Assembly: GCA_017484095.1 (NCBI GenBank)
Contig: JAFUTU010000054.1
Span: 1-64,000 of the forward strand
DNA: 64,000 bases
DNA from: Ruminococcus sp.
Lineage (GTDB): Bacteria; Bacillota; Clostridia; Oscillospirales; Ruminococcaceae
Direction of reading: 5' to 3'
Shown: piece after piece, positions 52,831-61,223 of the stretch
Layout of the letters: the number at the start of each line of letters is the position of its first letter
Numbering within the stretch: the stretch's first letter is position 1
Position numbers and translations under genes: made by a program
The notes under the pieces: generated by a model
Told to the model about the DNA's origin: nothing
Databases searched by the model: none
What the model saw: the letters and a program-made list of their open reading frames with translations, nothing else

Positions 52831-53592
52831 CTATTTTAATTTCTGCTTCTGCATCTCGCCTGCGGTGCGCAGTACGACCTCTCTGGGAGCCAGCTTTGAA
52901 AGCGATGCAGCAGCCTTCATGCCCTTCCCCGGTATTATTATCAGCTTTCTTCTGAAAAGACCCTCAACGCCCTCTTTTGCACATTCCTCAGCGGATATAG
53001 CAGACACACCGAATTCACAGCCTGCAACATCGTTAAACTCTGTGTCAACAGGTCCCGGGCAAAGCGCTGAAATGTGTACGTTCGCACCAATGCTCCTGAG
53101 CTCTTCACTCAGAGAGCCGGTGAGGCTCACAACATAAGCCTTTGTAGCATAGTAAGCTGCCATTAACGGCCCTCCTGCCATAAGCCCTGCCGATGACGCT
53201 ACATTTAAGATATATCCTCTGTCAGCAGCTATAAAGTCTTTCAAAAACAGCTTAGTCAGTATGTGTACAGCTGTTACGTTAGTGTCTATCATTCTGAGCT
53301 CTGTATCGAGGGGCAGCTCATCAAACCTGCCAATAGCGCCGAAGCCTGCATTGTTTATGAGTACGGTAACGTTCTCGTCTTTTACCTGCTCATAAAGGTC
53401 AATGCAGCCTTCCCGTGTTGACAGGTCACAGACTATCACACGGCTTTCGCTGTCAAGGTCGTCAGCCAGCTCTTCGAGCCTTTCTTTTCTTCTGGCAGCA
53501 AGTATCACCCTGAAGCCTCTTTCACTTAGCTCCCTCGCGATCTCTCTGCCTATTCCTGAGCTTGCTCCTGTTATAAGTGCGGTTCTTGCCAT
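52831..53592 (-). CDS. Short-chain dehydrogenase/reductase
   Basis: 253 residues, classical SDR fold. The NAD(P) loop TGASSGIGREIA is near residue 8; NNAGFGAIG is near residue 83, and the catalytic Ser is in NVASSAGLMAGG near residue 134. The Tyr-Lys pair is in YYATKAYV near residue 150. RxxR-type residues after the first strand (AARRKERL) suggest NADP(H). The substrate is not known. It is divergent from a nucleotidyltransferase gene, with their -35 hexamers in a shared inverted repeat. Confidence 0.9.
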   Translation of the reverse strand: MARTALITGASSGIGREIARELSERGFRVILAARRKERLEELADDLDSESRVIVCDLSTREGCIDLYEQVKDENVTVLINNAGFGAIGRFDELPLDTELRMIDTNVTAVHILTKLFLKDFIAADRGYILNVASSAGLMAGGPLMAAYYATKAYVVSLTGSLSEELRSIGANVHISALCPGPVDTEFNDVAGCEFGVSAISAEECAKEGVEGLFRRKLIIIPGKGMKAAASLSKLAPREVVLRTAGEMQKQKLK

Positions 53593-53628
53593 AATAATAC
53601 TCCTTTCAAAGATGATCTTATTGCGATT

Positions 53629-53657
53629 ATTTTACCACAGTATACAATGCTTGTCAA
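53629..53657 (-). promoter_or_regulatory. Promoter of the SDR gene
   Basis: TTGACA, 17 bases, TAAAAT on the minus strand. Confidence 0.8.
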
Positions 53658-53667
53658 TAAAATACTA

Positions 53668-53696
53668 TTGACAAAATTATGCGTTTATGAGATAAT
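53668..53696 (+). promoter_or_regulatory. Promoter of the nucleotidyltransferase gene
   Basis: TTGACA, 17 bases, GATAAT. TGTCAATA-AAATAC-TATTGACA (53652-53673) joins the -35 of this promoter and of the divergent SDR promoter as a perfect 8-bp inverted repeat. Confidence 0.8.
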
Positions 53697-53742
53697 ATTG
53701 TAGGATACTATTACATTTATGTATAGAAGGAGAATTTTTTTT

Positions 53743-54654
53743 ATGAGCGCTACACTTTGTATTCTTGCGGCAGGACTGGGATCAAGATTCAAGGGAGGAA
53801 TAAAGCAGCTTGAACCGTTCGGGCCTAACGGCGAGATCATAATGGATTATTCTGTGTATGATGCGCTTGAAGCAGGCTTCGATAAGATAGTTTTTGTGAT
53901 AAGAAGAGATATCAAGGACGCTTTCGATGAGATGATAGGCAGAAGGATCGCCAGACACGCAAATGTTGAGTACGTTTTTCAGGAGCTCGATATGCTTCCG
54001 AGAGGATATACCCTGAACCCTGAGAGGACAAAGCCGTGGGGTCACGGGCACGCTGTGCTTTGTGCAGCTATTGCTGTGAATGAGCCGTTCGCTGTCATCA
54101 ATGCTGATGATTTCTACGGCAAAGAGGCTTACAGGCAGCTGTATAAGTTTCTCACAGGGGAGGAAAGAACTGATAAGCTGCATCTTGCAATGGCAGGTTT
54201 CGTGCTGAAAAACACTCTCAGTGAGCACGGTGCTGTGAACAGAGGTCTTTGCGTCGAAAAAGACGGTATGCTCACAGATGTGACCGAGACCTATAACATC
54301 AGGCGTGAGGCTGACGGCAAGGTGTATTCGGGTAAAGATGCGGCTGTGCCTGTTGATGAGAACTGCTACGCCTCAATGAATATGTGGGGTATGCCCGCAA
54401 GGTTTATGGACAGGCTGAAGGATAAGTTCGGTGAGTTCATAAAAGAGAACAATGACAGCCTGACAGCAGAGTTTCTTCTGCCTGCGGCGATAGATGAGAT
54501 GATAAAGTCAGGAGAGGCAGACTGTGCTGTTCTTCCTAGCCATGACCGCTGGTTCGGCGTGACCTATGCCGAGGATAAACCGAAGGTAAAAGAGGAGATA
54601 GCGGCGCTGATAAAGAGCGGCGCTTATCCTGAGAAACTATGGCAGGATAAGTAA
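53743..54654 (+). CDS. Sugar-phosphate nucleotidyltransferase
   Basis: 303 residues from the ATG at 53743, which has GAAGGAG ten bases upstream; the ATG 24 bases earlier has no ribosome site. The Rossmann-like start LCILAAGLGSRFKGGIKQ is the nucleotide-binding loop of NTP transferases. GHGHAVLCAA near residue 102, VINADDFYG near residue 117 with the metal Asp, and NMWGMPARFMD near residue 220 support a nucleotidyltransferase that activates a sugar-1-phosphate. The exact sugar and nucleotide are unknown. Confidence 0.87.
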   Translation: MSATLCILAAGLGSRFKGGIKQLEPFGPNGEIIMDYSVYDALEAGFDKIVFVIRRDIKDAFDEMIGRRIARHANVEYVFQELDMLPRGYTLNPERTKPWGHGHAVLCAAIAVNEPFAVINADDFYGKEAYRQLYKFLTGEERTDKLHLAMAGFVLKNTLSEHGAVNRGLCVEKDGMLTDVTETYNIRREADGKVYSGKDAAVPVDENCYASMNMWGMPARFMDRLKDKFGEFIKENNDSLTAEFLLPAAIDEMIKSGEADCAVLPSHDRWFGVTYAEDKPKVKEEIAALIKSGAYPEKLWQDK

Positions 54655-54768
54655 TTGGTTTCATATTCTTACAATTTGTAAATATTTTTGTATATATTGC
54701 TTGGTTTGGACCGTCAAATTTATCAGGTATGCACAAGAAAACGATATCATATTTGTGTTATATGCCGA

Positions 54769-54797
54769 TTGAAATTTTAGCGTAAATCAAGTACAAT
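54769..54797 (+). promoter_or_regulatory. Promoter of the secreted protein gene
   Basis: TTGAAA, 17 bases, TACAAT. Confidence 0.72.
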
Positions 54798-54830
54798 ATA
54801 GTTAATAAACTAGGAAAGGAAGTTTTAGAA

Positions 54831-55766
54831 ATGAAACTTAGAAGGATTTTCGCAGGCATGGCAGCTTCTGCTATAGCTATGTCAACAATGTCGATCGCTG
54901 CTTCTGCAAGTGATGCTTATATTGGTGCTATCATGGGCTACAAGAATAGCACTGTAGTTGACGATAACACAGGTGAGCCTTATGCAGACGGTGACAACGG
55001 TGCACAGTTCTTTGATACAGGTGAGGACGTTAATCCTCAGGGCCTTAAATTTAAAAATGCTGAGGTTGACCTTGTAAACGGAGGAACATACACTATCAGT
55101 GTACAGGCTCCTGAAGAGAGCGGTTTTAATGCTACCAACACATTTACTGTTCTTGGTGTTTATATCAAGGACGCAGCAGGCGTTAACGATATCGACAACG
55201 GTCAGAAGAATGTTGCAGGTGCAGTTGATGAGGATGAGGGAGATGTTGACGAGCAGATCCCGGTTGAAGTTTCTATCGACAAGATCGCGTTCGATGGCAA
55301 CGAGGTCACCGGTTTTGACTGGAATGCAAACTATGGCGCTTATGTTATGGACGATCAGTTGAAGATAGAGCTTGTAAATATCTGGAATGGCGATATCAGT
55401 GACAACGATCTTATGGATGAGGCTAAGAAGACAACTTCCAAGCTCGGCGCTCCTCAGAAGGAAATTGAGATCACCTTTACCGTAAAGCCCAGAACCGATG
55501 GCAACGGTGGCGATAACTCTTCTTCTAATTCTTCGACTGACAGCTCGACAGCAGGCAATGATTCTTCCTCTACATCATCTACAGGCTCAACAACATCTAC
55601 TACTGGCACAACCAAGACCGGTACAAACAATGCAGGCGGCACAACCGCGGCAGCAGGCGGCAGCGATGCTACCGACACACAGGCAGCTACAGGTGCTACA
55701 GCTGGTCTTGTATTTGCAGGTATAGCTCTTGCAGGTGCAGCAGTTGTTATCTCAAAGAGAAAATAA
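54831..55766 (+). CDS. Secreted, C-terminally anchored surface protein
   Basis: 311 residues. A signal peptide ends ASASDA (about residue 27). A beta-rich domain spans residues 30-220 (NGGTYTISVQAPEESGF). A linker of Ser, Thr, Gly and Asn (about 225-285) follows, then a hydrophobic helix (AGLVFAGIALAGAAVVI) and the basic end SKRK. The tail has the helix-plus-basic layout of a wall-sorting signal, but no LPXTG is present; the nearest element is QAATGAT. No domain name was recognised. Probably displayed on the cell surface. Confidence 0.78.
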   Translation: MKLRRIFAGMAASAIAMSTMSIAASASDAYIGAIMGYKNSTVVDDNTGEPYADGDNGAQFFDTGEDVNPQGLKFKNAEVDLVNGGTYTISVQAPEESGFNATNTFTVLGVYIKDAAGVNDIDNGQKNVAGAVDEDEGDVDEQIPVEVSIDKIAFDGNEVTGFDWNANYGAYVMDDQLKIELVNIWNGDISDNDLMDEAKKTTSKLGAPQKEIEITFTVKPRTDGNGGDNSSSNSSTDSSTAGNDSSSTSSTGSTTSTTGTTKTGTNNAGGTTAAAGGSDATDTQAATGATAGLVFAGIALAGAAVVISKRK

Positions 55767-55785
55767 TCTCTGACTCAGTACATTT

Positions 55786-55815
55786 AGAGACTCGCTTTTG
55801 GCGGGTCTCTTTTTT
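55786..55815 (+). terminator. Terminator of the surface protein gene
   Basis: AGAGACTCGC/GCGGGTCTCT (one G-U), five-base loop, then TTTTT. Confidence 0.88.
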
Positions 55816-55851
55816 GTGGTGCTTTTGTGGATAAAAAATTTTCAAAAGCAC

Positions 55852-55880
55852 TAGACAAAAAGAGAAATCTATAGTATAAT
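55852..55880 (+). promoter_or_regulatory. Promoter of rsmD-coaD
   Basis: TAGACA, 17 bases, TATAAT. Confidence 0.75.
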
Positions 55881-55911
55881 GATTATTACGATAGAATTTT
55901 TGGAGCGGTTT

Positions 55912-56466
55912 ATGAGAGTTATTACGGGTTCATGCAGAGGAAAAAAGCTGAAAACACTTGAAGGTACCGATACAAGACCTACCTCCGATATGGTTAAGGA
56001 GGCAGTGTTCTCGATAATCCAGTTCGAATTGCCCGAGGCGAATGTGCTTGACCTGTTCGCAGGGAGCGGTCAGCTCGGGATAGAGGCGCTGAGCAGAGGT
56101 GCAAAGCATTGTGTTTTCGTTGATAAGAATCCCGAGGCTGTGAAGATAGTAAGAGAGAATGTATCTGACTGCGGCTTTGTTAAGCAGTCGAGGATACTTG
56201 GAATGGACAGCCCGGAGTATCTTAAAACAGCCAAAAGCGGCCTTGATATTGCGTTTGTCGACCCGCCGTACAGAATGGGACTGATAGAAAAGGTGCTGCC
56301 GCTGCTGGAGGGCAAGCTCAATGAGGGAGCTTTCGTTATCTGTGAGCATGAGAGGGAGCTTACACTTCCTGATGAGTTCGGCAGACTGACCCTGCATAAG
56401 AGATACAGATATGGTAAGATAGCTCTGACAGTATATAAAATACCGATGAAGGACGAGGAAGAATAA
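55912..56466 (+). CDS. rsmD: 16S rRNA (guanine(966)-N2)-methyltransferase RsmD
   Basis: 184 residues from the ATG at 55912 (GGAG six bases upstream); a longer frame from 55879 lies inside the promoter. MRVITGSCRGKKLKTLEG is the standard start. DTRPTSDMVKEAVFSII near residue 20, the SAM loop VLDLFAGSGQLGIEAL near residue 43, and the catalytic DPPY in AFVDPPYRMG near residue 119 are intact. It overlaps coaD by one base, the usual rsmD-coaD pair. Confidence 0.95.
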   Translation: MRVITGSCRGKKLKTLEGTDTRPTSDMVKEAVFSIIQFELPEANVLDLFAGSGQLGIEALSRGAKHCVFVDKNPEAVKIVRENVSDCGFVKQSRILGMDSPEYLKTAKSGLDIAFVDPPYRMGLIEKVLPLLEGKLNEGAFVICEHERELTLPDEFGRLTLHKRYRYGKIALTVYKIPMKDEEE

Positions 56467-56972
56467 TGAGGATAGCTGTTTGCCCGGGTAGCTTTGACCC
56501 TGTTACTCTGGGGCATCTTGATATTATAAACAGAGCGTCAAAGCTGTTTGACAAGGTGATCGTTCTGGTATCATTCAATGCGAACAAGTCATCGGCGGCT
56601 TTTACCGTTAAGGAAAGAATGGAAATGATACTTGAAACGACGAGTCACCTTAACAATGTTGTGGTGGATTGCTACAGCGGACTGCTGGCAGATTATCTGA
56701 AGCAGACGGGTGCGGTCGCTATAGTTAAGGGTCTCAGGGCGGTGTCTGACTTTGAGTATGAGTTCCAGATGGCGCTGGCTAACAAGAAGCTTTATGACGG
56801 CGCAGAGACTGTCTTTCTGAATACAACGGGTGAGAATATGTTCCTCTCATCAAGTGTTGTAAAGGAGATCGCAAGCTTCGGCGGCGATATCACAGACTTT
56901 GTACCTGCGGCGATAAAGAACAGGATATTTGACAGGCTTTTCGATCCGTCTCGGCAAAGGCCTGACCAATAA
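56466..56972 (+). CDS. coaD: Phosphopantetheine adenylyltransferase
   Basis: 168 residues, full length. It makes dephospho-CoA from phosphopantetheine and ATP. The HxGH-type loop AVCPGSFDPVTLGHLDII is at the N-terminus, KGLRAVSDFEYEFQMALAN lies near residue 87, and the second ATP motif LSSSVVKEIASFGG near residue 128. Confidence 0.96.
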   Translation: MRIAVCPGSFDPVTLGHLDIINRASKLFDKVIVLVSFNANKSSAAFTVKERMEMILETTSHLNNVVVDCYSGLLADYLKQTGAVAIVKGLRAVSDFEYEFQMALANKKLYDGAETVFLNTTGENMFLSSSVVKEIASFGGDITDFVPAAIKNRIFDRLFDPSRQRPDQ

Positions 56973-57004
56973 ACAAGGAATCAATAACAGAAAGGGTGTT
57001 ATAA

Positions 57005-57559
57005 ATGGCTGAACAGAAGTTAACTTTGGAAGAATCGTTTGAGCGTATGGAGGAGGTCCTTGACAAGGCTTCGACTATGCCGTTCTCATCTAAAAAGGTA
57101 ATAGACGCTGAGCTGATGAGACAGTACATAGATGAGGCAAGGATCAATATGCCTGCAGAGATCAGACAGGCACAGGATACTCAACGCGACAGACAGGCTA
57201 TACTGGCGGAGGCTTCCAAAGAGGCTGACGATATAATCAGAAAGGCTAAGGAAGATGCTAAGAAGCTCGTATCTCAGGAGGCTGTTATACAGCAGGCTAC
57301 CGATTATGCGAAGCAGATAATAGCTGAGGCTGACAAGCAGGCTGCTGATATAGTAGCTCAGGCAAGAGCTAAGGACAAGGCTATCAAGGAGGCACTTTCG
57401 GATAATCTGAACAAGTCTCTGACTGAGGCTGCAAACATCCTTTCCAAGAGTCTTAAGGACGTTAACGACACAAGGGATGCAGTTTCAAAGCTGAACCCGA
57501 ATGCAGAAAAGACCGAGAAAAAGGCTGAAAAGCCTGCAAAGGAAGAAAAGGGTAAGTAA
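57005..57559 (+). CDS. Coiled-coil protein downstream of coaD
   Basis: 184 residues, no signal or membrane segment. Residues 55-150 are a long charged helix (EADDIIRKAKEDAKKLV, YAKQIIAEADKQAADIVAQA) of the kind seen in F/V-ATPase stalk subunits and DivIVA/SepIVA-like proteins. The tail is Lys/Glu/Ala-rich with four EK/AEKP-like repeats. Clostridia often carry such a gene next to coaD. No catalytic motif. Function unknown; a structural or division-linked role is possible. Confidence 0.72.
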   Translation: MAEQKLTLEESFERMEEVLDKASTMPFSSKKVIDAELMRQYIDEARINMPAEIRQAQDTQRDRQAILAEASKEADDIIRKAKEDAKKLVSQEAVIQQATDYAKQIIAEADKQAADIVAQARAKDKAIKEALSDNLNKSLTEAANILSKSLKDVNDTRDAVSKLNPNAEKTEKKAEKPAKEEKGK

Positions 57560-57573
57560 TAGGCTAAAACTAA

Positions 57574-57604
57574 AACAGCACCGATAACCTCGGTGCTGTT
57601 TTTT
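57574..57604. terminator. Bidirectional terminator between the coiled-coil gene and aroK
   Basis: AACAGCACCGA/TCGGTGCTGTT, perfect 11-bp stem with a five-base loop, then TTTT; it abuts the aroK stop on the other strand. Confidence 0.88.
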
Positions 57605-58109
57605 ATCTAGCCTTATAAATCCTGACGATCTCGTCCGCTATCTCAACGGGTGAGAGAGAGCCGCTAACTATGCAGTTCGAGTTCGCCTTGTATAGCGGCT
57701 TGCGGTATTCGTAACGCTCCAAAAGCTCCTCACGGGTGGAATTGAAAGCTATAGGGCGGTGAGGGTCGTCCTTTATGCGGCTGTAGCAGGTATCAAAGTC
57801 AGTGTCGATGAACACTACAAGGCCTGCGCTTTTCGCAAGCTTTCCGTTCTTATCACTGAGAAGAGCACCGCCTCCTGTTGCTATTACCTTGCCCTCATTC
57901 GCAAGCGCCCCGAGAGACTTTGTTTCAGTTTCCCTGAAATAAGGCTCTCCTTTTTTTTCAAATATCTCGGGGATAATCATGCCCTCGGTCTGCTCGATAT
58001 AGGCGTCCAGATCTATGCAGGAGGTGCCCAGCTTTTTTGAAAGCACCTTTCCGACAGTCGACTTTCCGCAGCCCATAAAACCGCAGAGAAATATAGGTGC
58101 TGTATTCAT
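57603..58109 (-). CDS. aroK: Shikimate kinase
   Basis: 168 residues from the ATG at 58109, which overlaps the aroE stop as TGATG; a GTG one codon earlier is also possible. It phosphorylates shikimate in the aromatic pathway. The P-loop GFMGCGKSTVGK is near residue 9, the shikimate-binding DLDAYIEQTEG near residue 33, and ATGGGALL near residue 76. DDPHRPI near residue 113 holds the lid Arg. Confidence 0.95.
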   Translation of the reverse strand: MNTAPIFLCGFMGCGKSTVGKVLSKKLGTSCIDLDAYIEQTEGMIIPEIFEKKGEPYFRETETKSLGALANEGKVIATGGGALLSDKNGKLAKSAGLVVFIDTDFDTCYSRIKDDPHRPIAFNSTREELLERYEYRKPLYKANSNCIVSGSLSPVEIADEIVRIYKAR

Positions 58110-58954
58110 CACTTAAAATCCCTTTCAACTATCTCTTCCATCTCTGTTATTATGCCTGCGACCTCATCATCGGAGTAGGTGTCGCCGTCCCAGATCTCAT
58201 GGGCGGATACTGCCTGCCACACGAGCATTGCCATTCCTCCGGAGGCTGGCTTGCCTGCTGCACGCGCCTTTTTGATGAGGACTGTCTCGCGCGGGTTGTA
58301 GATAACATCGAACACTGCTTTGCTTGCAGCGATAACATCATCGTTGACGGGGCAGGCATCGCTTTTCGGGTACATTCCGACAGGGCAGGCATTCATCAGC
58401 AGATCATAGGTAAGTGAAGTGTCTATCTCGGTGTTTCTTACTATGTTTATATCAGCATCGCTCTTCATTGAAAGGATCTCTGCCTTTGCCTGCTGCGCAA
58501 GAGGGATATCGCTCTCCAGCACTGCTATTGTAAGCTGTGCGCCTGCAAGCGCAGATTCTATTGCCATCATTCTGCCTACGCCGCCGCAGCCTATCAGCAA
58601 AACTTTTCCTCCAAGTGAAACTCCCATAGCAGATACAGTTCTGAGAAAGCCGTCACAGTCGGTATTGTAGCCTGTATGTACTGAGGCTTTGCTGTCGATA
58701 CAGTTGACAGAATTATATCTCTTAGCCGAATCTGCCAGCTTATCACAGTAGTCGATTATGCCGATCTTGTGAGGGATCGTTATGTTCAGCCCGTCAAGAG
58801 AGCGCAGCCTGTCAGCATTTGCCGAAAGATCATTCTCTGAGAGTTCTATGATCTCATAGGAGTATTCTCTTCCTCTCAGCCTGAAAAGTCTGTCATGTAT
58901 CGGCGGAGACATCGTGTGCTTTAAGCTGCCGCCTAAAAGTGCATATTTTCCCAT
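58109..58954 (-). CDS. aroE: Shikimate dehydrogenase
   Basis: 281 residues. It reduces 3-dehydroshikimate with NADPH. The shikimate-binding start GGSLKHTMSPPIHDRLF is near residue 8, NITIPHKIGIIDYCDKLA near residue 58 holds the catalytic Lys, and the cofactor loop VLLIGCGGVGRMMA is near residue 118. Coupled to aroK by a one-base overlap. Confidence 0.95.
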   Translation of the reverse strand: MGKYALLGGSLKHTMSPPIHDRLFRLRGREYSYEIIELSENDLSANADRLRSLDGLNITIPHKIGIIDYCDKLADSAKRYNSVNCIDSKASVHTGYNTDCDGFLRTVSAMGVSLGGKVLLIGCGGVGRMMAIESALAGAQLTIAVLESDIPLAQQAKAEILSMKSDADINIVRNTEIDTSLTYDLLMNACPVGMYPKSDACPVNDDVIAASKAVFDVIYNPRETVLIKKARAAGKPASGGMAMLVWQAVSAHEIWDGDTYSDDEVAGIITEMEEIVERDFK

Positions 58955-58973
58955 TTTACCATTCCTTTCGGGA

Positions 58974-59453
58974 TCAGAGTTTTATTTTTATCACACTATT
59001 TGTAGGTATATATTGCCTGATCTTGACGCCTGCCATGGAGAACATTCTCTTTGAAGCTATAACACCGTCAGAATCGGGATACTTGTCCTCGCCGTAGACG
59101 ACTTCCTTTATACCGCTTTGTATAATAGCCTTGGCGCACTCATTGCAGGGGAACAGTGAGACATATATGCGGGAGTTTTCGAGAGTGCCGCCTGCACGGT
59201 TGAGTATGGCATTGAGCTCAGCGTGGCAGACGAACGGGTATTTCGTATCAAGCGGATCGCCCTCACGTTCCCATGGGAAATCGTCATCGCTCAGACCGAT
59301 AGGCATACCGTTGTAGCCTACAGAGAGTATCTTGTTCTTGTCAGAGACTATGCACGCACCCACCTGAGTGTTAGGGTCCTTGCTGCGCTTTGCCGAAAGC
59401 AGCGATATCCCCATAAAGTATTCGTCCCATGAAATGTAGTCTGTTCTTTTCAA
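58974..59453 (-). CDS. Deoxycytidylate (dCMP) deaminase
   Basis: 159 residues if the TTG at 59453 is the start: it has GGAGG eight bases upstream, whereas the GTG at 59462 touches that site. It deaminates dCMP to dUMP for dTMP supply. The zinc motifs are CHAELNAI near residue 79 and PCNECAKAIIQSG near residue 105, ComEB-like. VGYNGMPIGLSDDDFPW near residue 53 is typical. Confidence 0.92.
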   Translation of the reverse strand: MKRTDYISWDEYFMGISLLSAKRSKDPNTQVGACIVSDKNKILSVGYNGMPIGLSDDDFPWEREGDPLDTKYPFVCHAELNAILNRAGGTLENSRIYVSLFPCNECAKAIIQSGIKEVVYGEDKYPDSDGVIASKRMFSMAGVKIRQYIPTNSVIKIKL

Positions 59454-59529
59454 AGCATACACCTCCAGTTAGAAGCAGTATATCGAGACAGGGTGCAGAA
59501 GCGCTCCTGCTCAGTTTTGTGTTATTGGT

Positions 59530-59898
59530 CTATCTCACGACAGTATATCCGTTGTTTTTAAGCAGGTCAAGGGCTTTGTCAAAATTATCCTTCCTGACGA
59601 GAATATAGTCGGTATTGTAGGTAGAAACGGCAAAGATACCTATTTTTGCCTTTGTCAGAAGAGCTGCTATAGGTGCGAGAATGCCCACCAGTGAAAAATC
59701 GAGCACTCCCTCTATACGAAAGGCTTTCCAGCCGTCCTCACGGGCAGTGGTGTTTGCAGGGGCGTTCACAGTCTCACATACGAGAGAAAGCTCTTCATCG
59801 GTCTGAGAAAGAAAGTAAAAGCCGTTTTTGACAATATCGCTGTCAAACCTGTCTAGCTTGCATACCGTGAGCTCATATCCGAGAGCCTTTATCTCCAT
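59530..59898 (-). CDS. ACT domain-containing protein
   Basis: 122 residues. Two ACT-like beta-alpha-beta parts are visible (LDRFDSDIVKNGFYFLS, and FSLVGILAPIAALLTKAKIG near residue 70 with VSTYNTDYILVRK). It fits the small family of stand-alone ACT proteins (CASTOR/ACT7-like) that may bind amino acids. It follows fabD by three bases and is co-transcribed with it. Ligand unknown. Confidence 0.85.
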   Translation of the reverse strand: MEIKALGYELTVCKLDRFDSDIVKNGFYFLSQTDEELSLVCETVNAPANTTAREDGWKAFRIEGVLDFSLVGILAPIAALLTKAKIGIFAVSTYNTDYILVRKDNFDKALDLLKNNGYTVVR

Positions 59899-59901
59899 TT
59901 G

Positions 59902-60846
59902 TCAGCCCTCTTTCAGTGCCGCAAGGGCAGCATCAAGGGTAGCATTGTTTTCGATATTGTACGCTGAAGCCTCGGGCAGAGTTTTCTTTACAAGCCCCGT
60001 GAGAACCTTGTTAGGTCCAAGCTCTATGAAGGTGTCAAAGCCTGCAGCCTGTGCAGCTGAAAGCTCAGCTGTGAACTTTACGGGAGATACGATGTGATCT
60101 GCAAGTCTCTTTATGATATCTGTGCCTGAGAAGTCAAGCTCTGCACCTGTAACGTTTGAATAGAAAACAGTCTGCGGTGCTGAGAAAGTAAAGCTCTGTG
60201 CCTTTTGTAAAAACTCCTCAGCGGCAGGGCGCATTATCTTGCTGTGGAATGCGGAAGCAACGTTCAGCTTCACAGCCTTGACTCTTCTTGCGGTGCTTGT
60301 CTGCTTGATGAGCTCTGCTGCTGCCTCTGCAGCTGACGCCTCACCTGCGATGACTGTCTGCGCAGGAGAATTGTAGTTAACAGGCACTATGTAGCCCTCT
60401 GTCTGCGCGCAGGCTTTCTCTATCTCTTCGGGTGTGGGGCCGATGATCGCATACATGACGCCTTCACTGTTCTGAGCGCATTTATCCATAGCTTCAGCCC
60501 TTATCTTTATCAGCCTGAAAGCGTCCTCATAGCTGAGCATTCCGCTTGCAGCCATTGCAGCATATTCGCCGAGAGAGTGCCCCGCAACTGCGGCAAACTC
60601 TATACCCTCCGCCTTTGCAGCCTCAAATGCTGCAAGTGAGCACGCCATTATCGCAGGCTGAGAGTTCACTGTCCTGTTGAGCTCCTCCTCGGGGCCTTCA
60701 AAGGCTGTCTTTCTGATGTCTGTGCCGAGTATCTCATTTGCAAGAGAGAACACTTCATCGGCAGAAGGATAACGCTCGCAAAGCTCCTTCGCCATGCCTG
60801 CATACTGAGAGCCCTGTCCCGAAAAAAGAAACAAATTTTTACTCAT
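59902..60846 (-). CDS. fabD: Malonyl-CoA:ACP transacylase
   Basis: 314 residues. It transfers malonyl from CoA to acyl carrier protein in fatty-acid synthesis. GQGSQYAGMAKEL at the N-terminus, the catalytic Ser in GHSLGEYAAMAA near residue 92 and the His in ASAFHSKIM near residue 202 are all present. It faces away from fabH-fabK-fabG across a 377-base region, a split from the usual compact fab cluster. Confidence 0.96.
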   Translation of the reverse strand: MSKNLFLFSGQGSQYAGMAKELCERYPSADEVFSLANEILGTDIRKTAFEGPEEELNRTVNSQPAIMACSLAAFEAAKAEGIEFAAVAGHSLGEYAAMAASGMLSYEDAFRLIKIRAEAMDKCAQNSEGVMYAIIGPTPEEIEKACAQTEGYIVPVNYNSPAQTVIAGEASAAEAAAELIKQTSTARRVKAVKLNVASAFHSKIMRPAAEEFLQKAQSFTFSAPQTVFYSNVTGAELDFSGTDIIKRLADHIVSPVKFTAELSAAQAAGFDTFIELGPNKVLTGLVKKTLPEASAYNIENNATLDAALAALKEG

Positions 60847-61084
60847 TTTTCATTCTCCTTATGATATGATTTTTTTAAAACAGCAGATCTGGAATAACAC
60901 TATTAATTTTAGCATCTGTAGAGAAAACATATGCTCGAAATCACGGGTCAAGATCCATTTGTTTTATCAATTAACCATTGCGAAAATTTTTAAAAATAGG
61001 TCATAAACTATTAAATAACGACAGCGATTTTGTGAAAAATTCCTTGAAAGTTAAAAGAAAGGTTGAGTTGTTAACAATTTGTTA
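60847..61084. other. AT-rich divergent regulatory region of the fabD and fabH units
   Basis: Together with the fabH leader, a 377-base non-coding gap. On the minus side an extended -10 (TGCTAAAAT, about 60910) may serve fabD, but no good -35 is seen. On the plus side the palindrome TTGTTAACAA (61069-61078) lies just before the fabH -35. No fatty-acid-synthesis repressor site (FapR-type) was recognised, and no other gene is present. Confidence 0.4.
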
Positions 61085-61113
61085 TTGAATGAAGACCCGA
61101 AAAGCATTATAAT
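61085..61113 (+). promoter_or_regulatory. fabH promoter
   Basis: TTGAAT, 17 bases, TATAAT. It gives a leader of about 105 bases before the GTG start. Confidence 0.75.
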
Positions 61114-61223
61114 AGTAATTGTGGGCGTATAGGCTTTGTGCCCTTGCGTATCACATAAACAGTATAACACAAAAAATGCTAAAAGTAAAGAGAGACTTAT
61201 CATATATCACGGAGGAAAAAGAA

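Noticed and set aside
61069..61078. TTGTTAACAA ahead of fabH as a Rex operator
   Set aside because: The two half-sites overlap and the four-base spacer of real Rex sites is missing. It is kept only as an unassigned palindrome.
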